Below are positions 32,309 through 42,900 of a DNA stretch of 64,000 nt, in pieces. The notes under the pieces were generated by a model. That model did not search any database. It worked only from the letters and a program-made list of their open reading frames with translations, and was not told where the DNA came from. Numbering within the stretch: the stretch's first letter is position 1; every line of letters begins with the position of its first letter. The DNA comes from a virus, in IMG/VR virus record IMGVR_UViG_3300007735_000794, positions 34,069-98,068 of that record; one strand, given 5' to 3'. A program made the position numbers and the translations under genes.

Positions 32309-33471
32309 TGAAAAGTGTAGTAATTCGCGCACCACTACTATCAGTGTCTGGGTACGGTGAGCATTCTCGTCAAGTATATAAATATTTGTGTACAAAAAAA
32401 AATATAATCTTAAAAACGCAAGTCGTTCAATGGGGTAATACTTCATGGAACATTGACAAGAATGCATGCAACGGTCTAATTGCAAAAATCATGGAAGAAT
32501 CTGCATCTGAAGACAAACGTTATGATGTTTCTGTGCAAATACAACTTCCTGATGAATGGTCAAATTCGCTGGCCGTTTTTAATATCGGAATCACAGCAGG
32601 CGTCGAAACAACAATTTGCAATCCAAAGTGGATCGAAGCAATAAATAAGATGAACCTTGTTATTGTTCCAAGTACACATGTTAAAACAACGTTTGAAAAG
32701 TCAGGCAATATTACGACGCCTATCGTAGTCATTGGTGAGTGGTATCAAGAAGAGCTAGACAAAGATCCGCTACAACATATTCTTGATCTTGAATTTGATA
32801 CAAAGGATAATTTTTTAATCGTATCACAGCTGACAGCGCTAGATGACGTCAGTGATAGAAAAAACATACTTAACACACTAAAGTGGTTTTGTGAAGCATT
32901 TTCAAATAACAAAGATGTAGGTCTCATTTTAAAGACGAACTTAGGCAGAGGAACTCATATTGATAGAGCAGGCGTTCATAATGTGATAGCGCAAGCACTT
33001 CAGAAATTTAGAAAAGGAAGTTTTCCAAGAGTTCACGTAATTCATGGTAATATGACAGATCATGAAATTGCATCTTTGTATCAACATAAATCGCTTGTCG
33101 GTTTTATCAACATTACACGTGGTGAAGGGTTTGGAATTCCAATCTTAGATGCAACAATTGCATGCTTGCCCGTTGTTACGACAGCATGGTCAGGTCACTT
33201 GGACTTTATGAATTTAGGCAAATATATACCAATTGAGTGTGATTTAATCGACATTCCAGCATCAAAAATTGATGAAAGAATATTTGTTGCAGGTGCAAAA
33301 TGGGCAAACCCGCGAGAAACAGACTTTAAGAAAAAATTAGTCAAGCTTTATGAAAATAACAAGATACCAAAAGAATGGGCAAAAGAATTATCGACAAAAT
33401 GCAAGAACAAATACTCAAGAACTGCTATAATTGATTCATATGATAAAATCTTAACAAAAGTATTAGAATAA
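32308..33471 (+). CDS. GT4-like glycosyltransferase
   Basis: The ATG at 32308, sharing a base with the previous stop, is chosen over 32287. The 387-residue product begins K-S-V-V-I-R-A-P-L-L-S-V-S-G-Y-G. Its C-terminal half contains T-R-G-E-G-F-G-I-P-I-L-D-A-T, matching the E-G-F-G-x-P-x-x-E-A site with D for the second acid. It pairs with the gene before it and ends the glycan island. The next gene also starts with a TAATG overlap. Confidence 0.85.
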   Translation: MKSVVIRAPLLSVSGYGEHSRQVYKYLCTKKNIILKTQVVQWGNTSWNIDKNACNGLIAKIMEESASEDKRYDVSVQIQLPDEWSNSLAVFNIGITAGVETTICNPKWIEAINKMNLVIVPSTHVKTTFEKSGNITTPIVVIGEWYQEELDKDPLQHILDLEFDTKDNFLIVSQLTALDDVSDRKNILNTLKWFCEAFSNNKDVGLILKTNLGRGTHIDRAGVHNVIAQALQKFRKGSFPRVHVIHGNMTDHEIASLYQHKSLVGFINITRGEGFGIPILDATIACLPVVTTAWSGHLDFMNLGKYIPIECDLIDIPASKIDERIFVAGAKWANPRETDFKKKLVKLYENNKIPKEWAKELSTKCKNKYSRTAIIDSYDKILTKVLE

Positions 33472-33776
33472 TGATTTACTCAATAATTTTTAATGTTGTA
33501 TTGCTTATTGCATTAGTAACATCGCTTCGTAAGCTCTATTCGTTTGGATTAACAATGCTGAAAATGCAAGATACAATAGAAGAGAGCCTTGATATTTTAG
33601 ATGAAAGATACAAGAGCATCTCTTTAATTCTTCAAAAACCCGTATTCTTTGATTCTTTAGAAGTACGTCAAGTTTTAGATGATATTGATGCAGCTCGTCA
33701 AGCAATACTCTATATTGCAAACAAATTAAACATCGTTCAAGAGACTGACGTAGATGTTAAAAAAGAAAACAATTAA
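33471..33776 (+). CDS. Small single-span membrane protein
   Basis: This 101-residue protein has one hydrophobic segment (about 4-22, I-I-F-N-V-V-L-L-I-A-L-V) at the N-terminus, followed by a charged helical body likely to form a coiled coil in the cytoplasm. It has no signal-peptidase site. Its gene links the glycan island to the sigma-factor gene: it shares a base with the previous stop and overlaps the next gene by 23. Function unknown. Confidence 0.6.
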   Translation: MIYSIIFNVVLLIALVTSLRKLYSFGLTMLKMQDTIEESLDILDERYKSISLILQKPVFFDSLEVRQVLDDIDAARQAILYIANKLNIVQETDVDVKKENN

Positions 33777-34476
33777 AACAGCGACAAAGAAAGTCAATAC
33801 ATTGAAGTATTACTTTCATGAAGGTACGCAGACTTCTATCGTAAATTTTCAAACAGAAACAGATTCATCTGTCAAAAGTAACATTTATTTAAACGAAATT
33901 TTACCTGCATTTACAAAGTTAGTAGAAAATTTAATTTTCATTCACAGCAATGAAGAGTTAAAATATTCTGATGATTTTAAAAATGATTGTATTTCATTTT
34001 TATATGAAACACTGAAAAAATTTGATGCGTCAAGAGGAACAAAAGCATTTAGCTATTTCAATGTTGTAGCAAAAAATTGGATTATTGTAAAAAGTAGACA
34101 ATATCAAAAACGAACGAATAGAAATATGTCAATTGACGAGCACAGTCATTTAAGAAAAACAATAGAAACGGGTCAATGTAACATTTTTGACATTGACCCT
34201 TTGTCAAACAAAGAAACAATTCATAACGAAACTGTCAAAAATATTGATATTGTTTTGAAGAAGATAAATTCAAAACTTTCATGCGAAAATGATAAAGTTT
34301 GCATGGAAAGCATTATCAAACTATTTGAAAATATAGATAATCTAGAGAGCTTAAATAAGCGTGCAATTTTTGTTTATGTGAGAGATATGACGAATTTAAC
34401 GCCAAAGCAACTTTCATCGTCGATGTCTGCAATACGTAAACACTACAGAGACATTAGCAAAAATCAAATTTTTTAG
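33754..34476 (+). CDS. gp55-like late sigma factor
   Basis: This 240-residue protein has a sigma region 2-like core at about 88-118: K-K-F-D-A-S-R-G-T-K-A-F-S-Y-F followed by A-K-N-W-I-I. T4-type gp55 proteins and other minimal sigma factors have F-D-x-x-R-G-x-K-F-x-T/S-Y at this place. The C-terminal third could hold a short region 4-like or clamp-binding part. In T4, gp55 directs host polymerase to TATAAATA late promoters, and exact boxes occur before units at 9097, 7795 and 9964. The gene leads directly into the baseplate block. Confidence 0.7.
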   Translation: MLKKKTIKTATKKVNTLKYYFHEGTQTSIVNFQTETDSSVKSNIYLNEILPAFTKLVENLIFIHSNEELKYSDDFKNDCISFLYETLKKFDASRGTKAFSYFNVVAKNWIIVKSRQYQKRTNRNMSIDEHSHLRKTIETGQCNIFDIDPLSNKETIHNETVKNIDIVLKKINSKLSCENDKVCMESIIKLFENIDNLESLNKRAIFVYVRDMTNLTPKQLSSSMSAIRKHYRDISKNQIF

Positions 34477-34484
34477 AGAGACAA

Positions 34485-34871
34485 ATGTCACAAAAAGATT
34501 ATCAAGACACAATAGAAAAAATCAATCTAAAAGAAAAAAAGATCAAAGCATTTGGTGATCTTCTCAATGCGATTAAAGACTTAGATTCTAAAAAGAAACT
34601 TCTATGGCTTGACATTTACAATAATGCAGTAGATGATAGAGAAAATGCTGCTGTGTTGTTTATGGATACACTTATGCAAGTAAAAGGAAATGTCGCAAAT
34701 CACAACATTCTTGGGCCTGTTGTAGCAAAATATCTTGAAAGAATGTCAAAAGCAAATGACCAGATACTAAAATTAGCAGAGCTCATTGCAAATGAGACGA
34801 CAGAGACGCCGGTTGATGACAATTCAATTTACGATAGCATTGGAAAATTTGATGATATGGCAGGAAGATGA
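34485..34871 (+). CDS. Hypothetical 128-residue helical protein
   Basis: The N-terminus is lysine-rich and coiled-coil-like; the C-terminus is short and acidic (Y-D-S-I-G-K-F-D-D-M). A GAGAG ribosome site precedes the ATG. It lies between the sigma factor and the baseplate spike gene, and its TGA overlaps the next ATG (ATGA). This position suggests a late role, but no family is recognised. Confidence 0.55.
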   Translation: MSQKDYQDTIEKINLKEKKIKAFGDLLNAIKDLDSKKKLLWLDIYNNAVDDRENAAVLFMDTLMQVKGNVANHNILGPVVAKYLERMSKANDQILKLAELIANETTETPVDDNSIYDSIGKFDDMAGR

Positions 34872-36025
34872 TAGACTTAATGTCAAAAGTGTATACTGCA
34901 GTTGTTGTAGAATACTTTAAGAGCCCAATAACAACTACGTCAAAACTTGCTGATGTAGTGCAAAAATATGCAGATTTAAAGATGACAATTTCATCTCCAC
35001 AAAAACTGCTTAATATGCCACGAGGCGCGATACTCGGAAAATACATTGATATGCCAGATTTTGCAGATTTGCAAATATTTTATCCATTTTTTTCTCATTT
35101 AAAAATGCCTATCAAGCCCGGCGAACAAATTTTTGTGTTAAATAATGGAAAAATTGGGTATTGGATGTCAAGAAAAGTATCAGATGTTATTGCAGAAGAT
35201 CCCAACTATACACACAATGATCGTTCAATTTTTTCTTCAACATCGATTTCGACAACACAGACCAGCCCAGGTACGAAAGTTCCTGCAAACGAATTTCCAG
35301 ATCTTGGAAATACGCTGTCATATAAAAAAATAGTAGAAAACTCTGACGCAATCAAAGAAGACTTTCAAGGCGAATCTGTCCCGAGACATAATTCATTAAG
35401 CACAGACTTTGTAATGCAAGGATCGAATAATACAATCATCGTTATGGGAAGCGCAGCAACAATAGGTGAAAAACAAAAAGACGCAGCATTTGTTGGTATA
35501 ACAGCAGGCCGTGGGTCAACACCTGCAACAGCACCGACGACAAAAATTCAAAATTCAAGAAATTACGAAGAAACAAACAAAGCAGTTGCTGCTAATGAAA
35601 ATGAAGGCGCGCTAGATCCAATAAACGATAAATCTACTATTATCTTGACAATGAAAATTGATCCTGATGTTTTGATGAATTCAAACATCGGAAATATAAC
35701 TGGCGAAGGCGCGTCAATAATTGAGAAAAGTGACAAGATAAGAATTATTGCTAGAAATGATATAAAAATAACTGTGGGTGACGATCCAAATGCAGCAGGA
35801 ATAATCATAAAGAATGGGGATATTATTCTTATACCCTCGCCCACTGGTGTTATCAAGCTTGGGAGTGAGGACGCTTCCGGCGCAATATTAGCATCACCCG
35901 CAGCAATAAATGTTGGCGGAATCATAACAGCACCTCCGCTTGTTGACACTAACGGTGGCACTATGGGCGTGCCAGGAGTTCCTGCGACAGGTGTGTTTTC
36001 TTCTAAAGTGTTAGTAAAAGTATAA
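34868..36025 (+). CDS. Putative baseplate spike (gp5-like, no lysozyme)
   Basis: This 385-residue protein starts with a helix, then an OB-fold-like segment (about 50-105, P-R-G-A-I-L-G-K-Y and G-E-Q-I-F-V-L). A Ser/Thr/Gly-rich linker follows. The C-terminal third is strand-rich, with I-R-I-I-A-R-N-D-I-K-I-T-V and I-I-I-K-N-G-D-I-I-L-I, the style of a trimeric beta-helical spike. This is the T4 gp5 or gpV layout without the lysozyme domain. It is followed by gp25 and gp6 homologues, which supports a baseplate place. Confidence 0.6.
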   Translation: MIDLMSKVYTAVVVEYFKSPITTTSKLADVVQKYADLKMTISSPQKLLNMPRGAILGKYIDMPDFADLQIFYPFFSHLKMPIKPGEQIFVLNNGKIGYWMSRKVSDVIAEDPNYTHNDRSIFSSTSISTTQTSPGTKVPANEFPDLGNTLSYKKIVENSDAIKEDFQGESVPRHNSLSTDFVMQGSNNTIIVMGSAATIGEKQKDAAFVGITAGRGSTPATAPTTKIQNSRNYEETNKAVAANENEGALDPINDKSTIILTMKIDPDVLMNSNIGNITGEGASIIEKSDKIRIIARNDIKITVGDDPNAAGIIIKNGDIILIPSPTGVIKLGSEDASGAILASPAAINVGGIITAPPLVDTNGGTMGVPGVPATGVFSSKVLVKV

Positions 36026-36067
36026 CATTGAAGAATGACGACATTAAAATAGGAATAGTTATTTTAT

Positions 36068-36565
36068 ATGTCAAATTCAACAACATCGCAGCAGACTGCA
36101 CGCAGATTCAAGGGCGGTACTAGCGTTATAACACAAAGAATAGAAGAAGTTCCAATTGTTTCATCGCCTCCAATTGGAATAAAAACACCGCTCAGAAAAG
36201 CGACAAAACAAGGCCAGCTTTTTGATCAACATTTTGACATAGAATCAGACGTAATTGACAATTTTAAAAATATGTTAATGACAAATTACGGCGAAAGATT
36301 GATGTATCCTGATTTTGGCGCAAACTTAATATCGCTTCTAAATGAAAGAGTCTCAAGCGATGAATGGGATCAACAAGCATCACGCCTGATAACAAATACA
36401 GTCCAAAAATATATGCCTCAAATTTCTCTCGGTGGAATCACAACAAAAATAATGCAATCAAAAAATGATGGGTTTTCTCATTTAAATTTGATTGTGTTAT
36501 TTTCGATTCCAAGACTTGGAATACAAAATCGACAACTAGAAATTAACATTACAAGCGCGAGCTAA
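36068..36565 (+). CDS. 25: Baseplate wedge protein gp25
   Basis: This 165-residue protein matches the gp25/GPW lysozyme-like baseplate family. The core is N-Y-G-E-R-L-M-Y-P-D-F-G-A-N-L (73-87), the family's G-E-R-x-x-x-P-x-F-G signature, after a helix that begins I-E-S-D-V-I-D-N. In T4, gp25 joins the wedge and starts the sheath. The N-terminal 45 residues are an extra, probably disordered arm. It lies directly before the gp6 gene, a common pairing. Confidence 0.9.
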   Translation: MSNSTTSQQTARRFKGGTSVITQRIEEVPIVSSPPIGIKTPLRKATKQGQLFDQHFDIESDVIDNFKNMLMTNYGERLMYPDFGANLISLLNERVSSDEWDQQASRLITNTVQKYMPQISLGGITTKIMQSKNDGFSHLNLIVLFSIPRLGIQNRQLEINITSAS

Positions 36566-36566
36566 A

Positions 36567-38417
36567 ATGACATCACACAATATTAAGAAGAATCTATTGC
36601 AAAAGAAAGATAGATCATACTTGAATAAAGACTTTAATGCATTTAAAGCAGAGCTGCTTCGTTATGCAAAAACTTATTTTCCCGACCAGATACAAGATTT
36701 TAGCGATGGTTCACTCGGCGGTATGTTTAATGATTTGACTTCGTATGTTGGCGATGTAATGTCATTTTATCTTGATCACCAGTTTAACGAATTGAATCTT
36801 GAAACTGCAGTTGAGCCAACAAATATTGAACGTCAAATAAGGCTTGCAGGCGTAAAGATAACTGGCGCTGCACCATCGATCTGCGAAGTTAACTTCTATA
36901 TCAAAGTTGAAGCAGAATTATCATCAGGCGTTTATCAACCAAAATCATCATATCTTCCAATCATCAAAACAAGAACAAAATTACAGTCTAATAACGGGAC
37001 AGTATTTGAATTGTTAGATGATATTGATTTTTCAGAAACAGATACATCAGGAAAGCTGCTAGCATCAATAAGCGTTCTAACGCAAGACGCCTCAGGAAAT
37101 CCAACAACATACTCACTTATGCGTAAAGGATTGTGCACGTCTGGTGAAACAATAGAAGAAAAAGTAGTTATTCCAAACACATTTCTACCATTTAGAACAA
37201 TAACATTAGCAAAAAGCAACGTGTCAGAAATCTTAAGCGTCGTTGACACTGATTTAAACGAGTATTATGAAGTTGCATCATTAATCAATGATGTCGTTTT
37301 TAAAAAGATAGAAAACACAACAAAAGATGCATCAACTGTGCCAGAAAAGTTAATCATTGTTCCTGCACCATATAGGTATGTTACAAAAACGACAGCGAAT
37401 ACAGCAATTACATCGCTTGTATTCGGCTCTGGAAGAGCAGATTCACTTGACGATGATATAATTCCAGATCCAAGCGAACTTGCATTGCCACTTTACGGAG
37501 ACAGAAAGACATTTAGAAGAGTTGCGATAGATCCAAATTCATTGTTACAAACAAAAAGTTTGGGTGTTTCACCCGTTAATACAACATTAACAATCAATTA
37601 CCGCGCTGGCGGTGGTCTGACACACAATGTTTCATCAAACTCGATACGATCAATCATTTCATTGAACACAAAATTCAATCAATCAGTTCCGTCGTCAAAG
37701 ATTGCGCAAATTAGAGCTTCGTTAGAAGTCAAAAATGAAAAAAGTGCACAAGGTGGAGAAAATATTCCATCGCTCAATGAGTTAAGAGCAATTGCATTAA
37801 ATTACAAAAATGCACAATCAAGAATTGTGACGAAGTCAGATCTTATTTCTCGAATCTATTCAATGCCGCCAAACTTTGGGCGTGTCTATCGAGTCGGGAC
37901 AGCGCCCAATCCAACAAATCCACTATCAACAATTTTATACATCATAAGCAGAGATATCGATGGCTATTTGACAATTTCACCTGACACATTGAAAATCAAT
38001 CTTGCAAAATACCTAAACGAATTTAGGCTCACATCAGACGCATATGACATACTTGACGCGCCCATAGTCAATTACAAATTTACGTATAGCGTTGCTTTAT
38101 CAGACAATGTTGACAAAACAACGACATTACAAACAATAAATAAAAAAATCGCTGAGTATCTCGACACAAAGAATTTTCAAATAGATCAACCCATAGTCGT
38201 AAGTGATATATTGAATATCATACTTAATCAATATGGCGTCATATCTTTAGAAAAGACAAAATTTACAAATTTATCGGGAACTGTTAGTGATAGAATATAT
38301 TCAAATACAACATATAATCTTGAAACAAACACACAAAAAGGGATAGTACGACCTCCAGTCGGCGGCATATTCGAATTAAAATATCAAGATTATGATATAA
38401 TAGGAAGTGCAGTCTAA
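36567..38417 (+). CDS. 6: Baseplate wedge protein gp6 (J-like)
   Basis: This 616-residue protein has the gp6/gpJ opening: L-N-K-D-F-N-A-F-K-A-E-L-L-R-Y-A-K, D-F-S-D-G-S-L-G-G-M-F, then S-F-Y-L-D-H-Q-F-N-E (about 18-75) and I-E-R-Q-I-R-L-A-G. In T4, gp6 dimers form the baseplate inner ring. The middle is beta-rich and the C-terminal part mixed, as usual. It is close to T4 gp6 in length (660). The start lies one base after the gp25 stop and the end overlaps the next start (TAATG). Confidence 0.9.
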   Translation: MTSHNIKKNLLQKKDRSYLNKDFNAFKAELLRYAKTYFPDQIQDFSDGSLGGMFNDLTSYVGDVMSFYLDHQFNELNLETAVEPTNIERQIRLAGVKITGAAPSICEVNFYIKVEAELSSGVYQPKSSYLPIIKTRTKLQSNNGTVFELLDDIDFSETDTSGKLLASISVLTQDASGNPTTYSLMRKGLCTSGETIEEKVVIPNTFLPFRTITLAKSNVSEILSVVDTDLNEYYEVASLINDVVFKKIENTTKDASTVPEKLIIVPAPYRYVTKTTANTAITSLVFGSGRADSLDDDIIPDPSELALPLYGDRKTFRRVAIDPNSLLQTKSLGVSPVNTTLTINYRAGGGLTHNVSSNSIRSIISLNTKFNQSVPSSKIAQIRASLEVKNEKSAQGGENIPSLNELRAIALNYKNAQSRIVTKSDLISRIYSMPPNFGRVYRVGTAPNPTNPLSTILYIISRDIDGYLTISPDTLKINLAKYLNEFRLTSDAYDILDAPIVNYKFTYSVALSDNVDKTTTLQTINKKIAEYLDTKNFQIDQPIVVSDILNIILNQYGVISLEKTKFTNLSGTVSDRIYSNTTYNLETNTQKGIVRPPVGGIFELKYQDYDIIGSAV

Positions 38418-39919
38418 TGTATAAAATCCTACAAGCTGATAAAGACTCTTACATTACAAACAAAATCGTAGGACGCTTGCGATCAACTGACGCGAATGTT
38501 GGGCAAGCAGGCACTATTGATATTTTTAAGCTTTATGATGAAAATGTAATTTCTGGTGAAACATACCCAATTGAATTGTCGAGAGGATTAATTCATTTTA
38601 ATCTTGACGGGATTAAAAATATGACGTCGTCAATTCTCGATATTAACAACTCATCATTTAAATGTATTTTAAAACTTCATGACGTTTATGGCGGTGAAAC
38701 AACGCCCACAAATTTTACAATCGCAGTATACCCGTTATCAAAATCATTTGATGAAGGCGGCGGAAAAGACGTTATAAAATTTGAAGATCTTGATGTCACA
38801 AACTTTGTAACTGCTTCATCGATAATAACGCCCATTACGTGGTCTGCAACAGGCGCTAACGCAGCAGGGTTACTAGGAAGCAGCGACATAGATATCATCG
38901 CATCAGGAAATCTAAACGATGGATACGGACTTGTCAATTTGTTTGTTACACAGTCATTTTCTACAGGAATAGAAGATTTAGAAGTTGATGTGACAAAAAT
39001 AATATCAGGCACACTAACAAATCAAATACCTGACTGCGGATTTAGAATTTCATTTATAGATTCACAAGAAACAGATTCAAAAACACGATTTGTCAAAAGA
39101 TTTGCGTCAAAAAATACGACAAATACATCAAAGCGACCAAAGCTAATTGTATCATTTGATGATACAATACAAGACGATCACAGACGAGTAATTTTTAACA
39201 ACACGGGTTCGTTATTTCTTAACAATTATGCAAGAGGTTATGCATCAAATATACTTTCTGGTGCTGCAGCGACTCAATTGTCAGGTGCAAATTGCATGAT
39301 TGTTAATGTATTCTCGGGAGCTTTTAATAAAACATTCTATGCATCGCAACATAGAATAGGACAAAATTATCAAACGGGTGTTTACTCATCATCGTTTGCA
39401 ATAAGCTCATTTGAAAATACATTGACAGCTTCTATCGGGACGACGGGCTCAATAAAGTTCAATGAAGTATGGAAATCTGCAGATCAGACCGTTGCATTTT
39501 ATTCTGGCACATTTATTGCTGCATTAAGTGAAATGACAGCATTCAGTCAAACACCTGAGCGATATTTTGTCACATTGACAAATATGAAGACAGAATATCA
39601 CCAGACAGACAAATATCGTTTTAGAATGTTTATTGAGAACTTTAACTCAAATGTAACATTTACAAAGCTGCCAATTGAAAACACAGGTGTAATAGTCGAT
39701 GAATGTTATTATAGAGTAAGAGACTTTGAAAGCAATGAAGTCATCATACCATTTCATACGCCGGGCACATTAACATCGAATGATTCAACATCACATTATT
39801 TTGATCTTTATATGTCGTCATTGCCGTTAGGAAGAACATATACATTTGACTTTAAGATAGTTAACAAAGGGCTCGAAATCATTATCAATGATGTCGCAGC
39901 AAAATTCAGAGTTGAATAA
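38417..39919 (+). CDS. DNRLRE-like tail/baseplate protein
   Basis: This is a 500-residue beta-rich protein. Its N-terminal half (about 1-250) looks like a DNRLRE/CBM-type domain, with D-S-Y-I-T-N-K, an L-I-H-F-N-L-D strand and the closing F-A-S-K-N-T-T-N-T-S-K-R-P-K-L-I-V-S-F. The C-terminal half holds more beta sandwiches. In T4-like phages the gene after gp6 encodes a wedge arm protein (gp7), but no direct similarity is visible. Fold-based assignment only; it could bind host glycans. Confidence 0.55.
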   Translation: MYKILQADKDSYITNKIVGRLRSTDANVGQAGTIDIFKLYDENVISGETYPIELSRGLIHFNLDGIKNMTSSILDINNSSFKCILKLHDVYGGETTPTNFTIAVYPLSKSFDEGGGKDVIKFEDLDVTNFVTASSIITPITWSATGANAAGLLGSSDIDIIASGNLNDGYGLVNLFVTQSFSTGIEDLEVDVTKIISGTLTNQIPDCGFRISFIDSQETDSKTRFVKRFASKNTTNTSKRPKLIVSFDDTIQDDHRRVIFNNTGSLFLNNYARGYASNILSGAAATQLSGANCMIVNVFSGAFNKTFYASQHRIGQNYQTGVYSSSFAISSFENTLTASIGTTGSIKFNEVWKSADQTVAFYSGTFIAALSEMTAFSQTPERYFVTLTNMKTEYHQTDKYRFRMFIENFNSNVTFTKLPIENTGVIVDECYYRVRDFESNEVIIPFHTPGTLTSNDSTSHYFDLYMSSLPLGRTYTFDFKIVNKGLEIIINDVAAKFRVE

Positions 39920-42900
39920 TGCGATCAAAGACAGGTAAAAGACCCAGCTTCGGTTCAAGCGATAGTGCTATAACTAAGGGCGCAGTTTTCAAGAATATAA
40001 AAAACGCAGACATAAGTCATATCAATACGATTAACACGTCGTCATTTAGATATGATCCTGCAGGGACAGGAATAAAATCAACGCAAGAAATTCCAGTTGA
40101 TTATTCTGATTTTGCAAATCATGTATTCTTTAATTCAGCAAGATCAAAAGTTGATGTTGCATTTGACACAATCATAAACAACTTTCCATACGATTCAAAG
40201 CGCTCAGAAATAGAAGATTTTTTAGATGGATTGACGGGATTTGAAAGATATGTGTATGATTCATTTCCAAAAAATGTTGGATATTTGAATTTTAGCGGTA
40301 GCACACAAACATTGCCCGCAGAAGGAACTTACATCATTGTTAATGACGCAAAGTCAATTAATTTTCCGCAACTAAATAGCGTAGACTGCGGCGTCGCTGT
40401 GCTTGATCCGCTTACTTCTTCATTTTCATTTGACACATTTGTTAAGATACCTGCGCAAATAAATGATAACCAAGTTATAACACAAAGAAATTCAACAAGC
40501 GCAGCAGTTACATTAGCAATTTCATCATCAAATTCAACAACCGCATGCAATGTATTAATGCTCGTGTCATCTGCATCAGACGCATATGTTGTAGCATCTG
40601 GATCAATTCTAAAAGATTCATGGGTTCATATTACAGCGCAGATTGAAGAAGAGAATGGTGCAAAAAGAGCTGCAATATATTTGAATGGCAGCTGTTCGTA
40701 TGTATCAAGTGATAAACAAGATTTTGGTACACTTAATTTCAATGGTCAACCTCTATTAATCGGCTCTGGAACGACGCATACAATTCTTGATTATTCATTC
40801 GCGCCAAAAACAACTTACTCTGGATCAATAGATGAATTCAGATACTTTAACACACAAAGAACATTACAGCAAATAAATTCGTACGACACAAGAGAGATTT
40901 ATTCAAATAGCGGATCGTTAGTCGCTTATTTCAAATTTAATGAACCTTCTGGATCATACAGAGGAAACAATGTTGTTTTAGATAGCTCGGGAAATAAGCT
41001 ACATTCTTATATCACGTTCTTTTCTTCGTCGCTTAGAGTTACAGGTTCATCGCCGCTTGTCAATGAAGATGTTTCATTGAATCCTATTCTTTTTGCAAAT
41101 CATAGCGATATAACTACGCTGAATGAAACACTCTTAGACGACGCATCAGCATATGACAATGATAATCCAAACTTTATCATAAAATTAATCCCGCAACATT
41201 ACCTAACACAGGGAGCGCAAGCCTCAGGATTCAAAAATATTGATCAAAATATTGGAAATCCTTATACAGCAACGTCAATACCTGGGACTGGCGTCTTACA
41301 AAAGCCACAAACAATCATCTCATTTTTGTTATTATACGCAAAATTCTTCGATGAAATAAAAATGTTGCTTGATTACTTTACGCATGTAAATTACGTGGAA
41401 CTCGATGATGCTGAATCAGCAATAGATAAATTTTTGCCATTTGTTGCAGATTATTACGGTATTGATTTACCCAATTTCTTTTCAAACACGACACCAGAAC
41501 AATTTTTTTACGGCAAAAATTTATCAAACGATTACAGCATTAGCACGCAGTCGTTAAAAGAAGTTCGTTATCAAATTTGGCGTCGAATTCTTGGCAATTT
41601 TACAGAATTAGTTCAATCAAAAGGAACAAGATCGTCAATCAAAGGCGCGATTCTAGCAACTGGCATAATACCAGAAAACTTCTTTAATATTCGTGAATAC
41701 GGTGGCCCAACAACACGAAATTTGTCAACATTGCGTCAACAAACTCAAGAAACATCTCAAATGCTAGATATGTCTGGATCTAGCGCTGTTATAGTACCTG
41801 TCATAAATGGTAGATTCTTTGCACGATTCCCACATATTATTTCACCATTCTTGTCATCGTCAAGAACAGAGCCGGGATACCCAATAATCTCAGGCACTTT
41901 TATTCAAACTGGAAGCAATTACATCTCAAATTGTAAATCTGACGGATTGCTAACATCGGGATCATTCACAATTGAGAATACTGTTAAGTTTAATACAACA
42001 ACGCAGCATAGCAATACGCAAAGTATTGTTAGACTTAACACGACAGGATCACAAATGCCGTGTAGAACGATGTCTTGCATATTAAATTTAACATACAATC
42101 ATGATTCTACTGTTGAAAGTGGAAGCATAAATTTGAAAGTCAGACCTAGCAAGTCAACAGTCTCACCTATTCTTGATCTAAACCTGACGGGTGTTAATTT
42201 GTTCAATGGCGAAAAGTGGTATGTTTCTTGCGGTCGTGTAAGAAATGATTTAACTTCTTCGCTTTCTTCATCGTATTTTATTCATGCAGGTTATAACGAA
42301 GATCAAACGTCATTTACATATTTTACTACGTCATCATTTTTTAATGAAAACGTCGGCGCTTCGGGTGAGAACATGTTTGAAGCACTCGATGATGATTACA
42401 ACGCATCAGGATCATTCATAACAATCGGATCACAAAGCTATACTGTTACGGGTTCATTATTCTTAAACGTAAGCGAATCATTTACACAAACACATTTTGA
42501 CGGTTTAATGTCGCAATTTAGATTTTGGTCAAAAGCAACAAACGAAGATGAAGCAAAAGAACATATAAGAAACTTCAGATCGCTCGGCGTAATCAATCCA
42601 CAAGATAATTTCAATTTTATCAAAAATACATCGGGATCATTTGAGCGATTAAGAATCGATGCAAATATCGATCAAGCAACAACAAGCTCAGATGCGCTCG
42701 GTAACATAACAATATTCGATTTTTCACAGAACAATATGCATTTGTCAGGGTCTGGTTTTGAATTCAGTAAGAAGATATTAAAAAATGAATTGTTCGTGAT
42801 TAATAGAATTTCACCAAATTTCGATTTACTACAGACAGATGACAAAGTAAGAGTTCGTAGCTTACTTGATACAAGCAATTCAAGTACATATACAGCGCAG

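Noticed and set aside
35563-35961. 132-residue minus-strand frame opposite the spike gene
   Set aside because: Hydrophobic mirror frame of a beta-rich gene, with no start signals.
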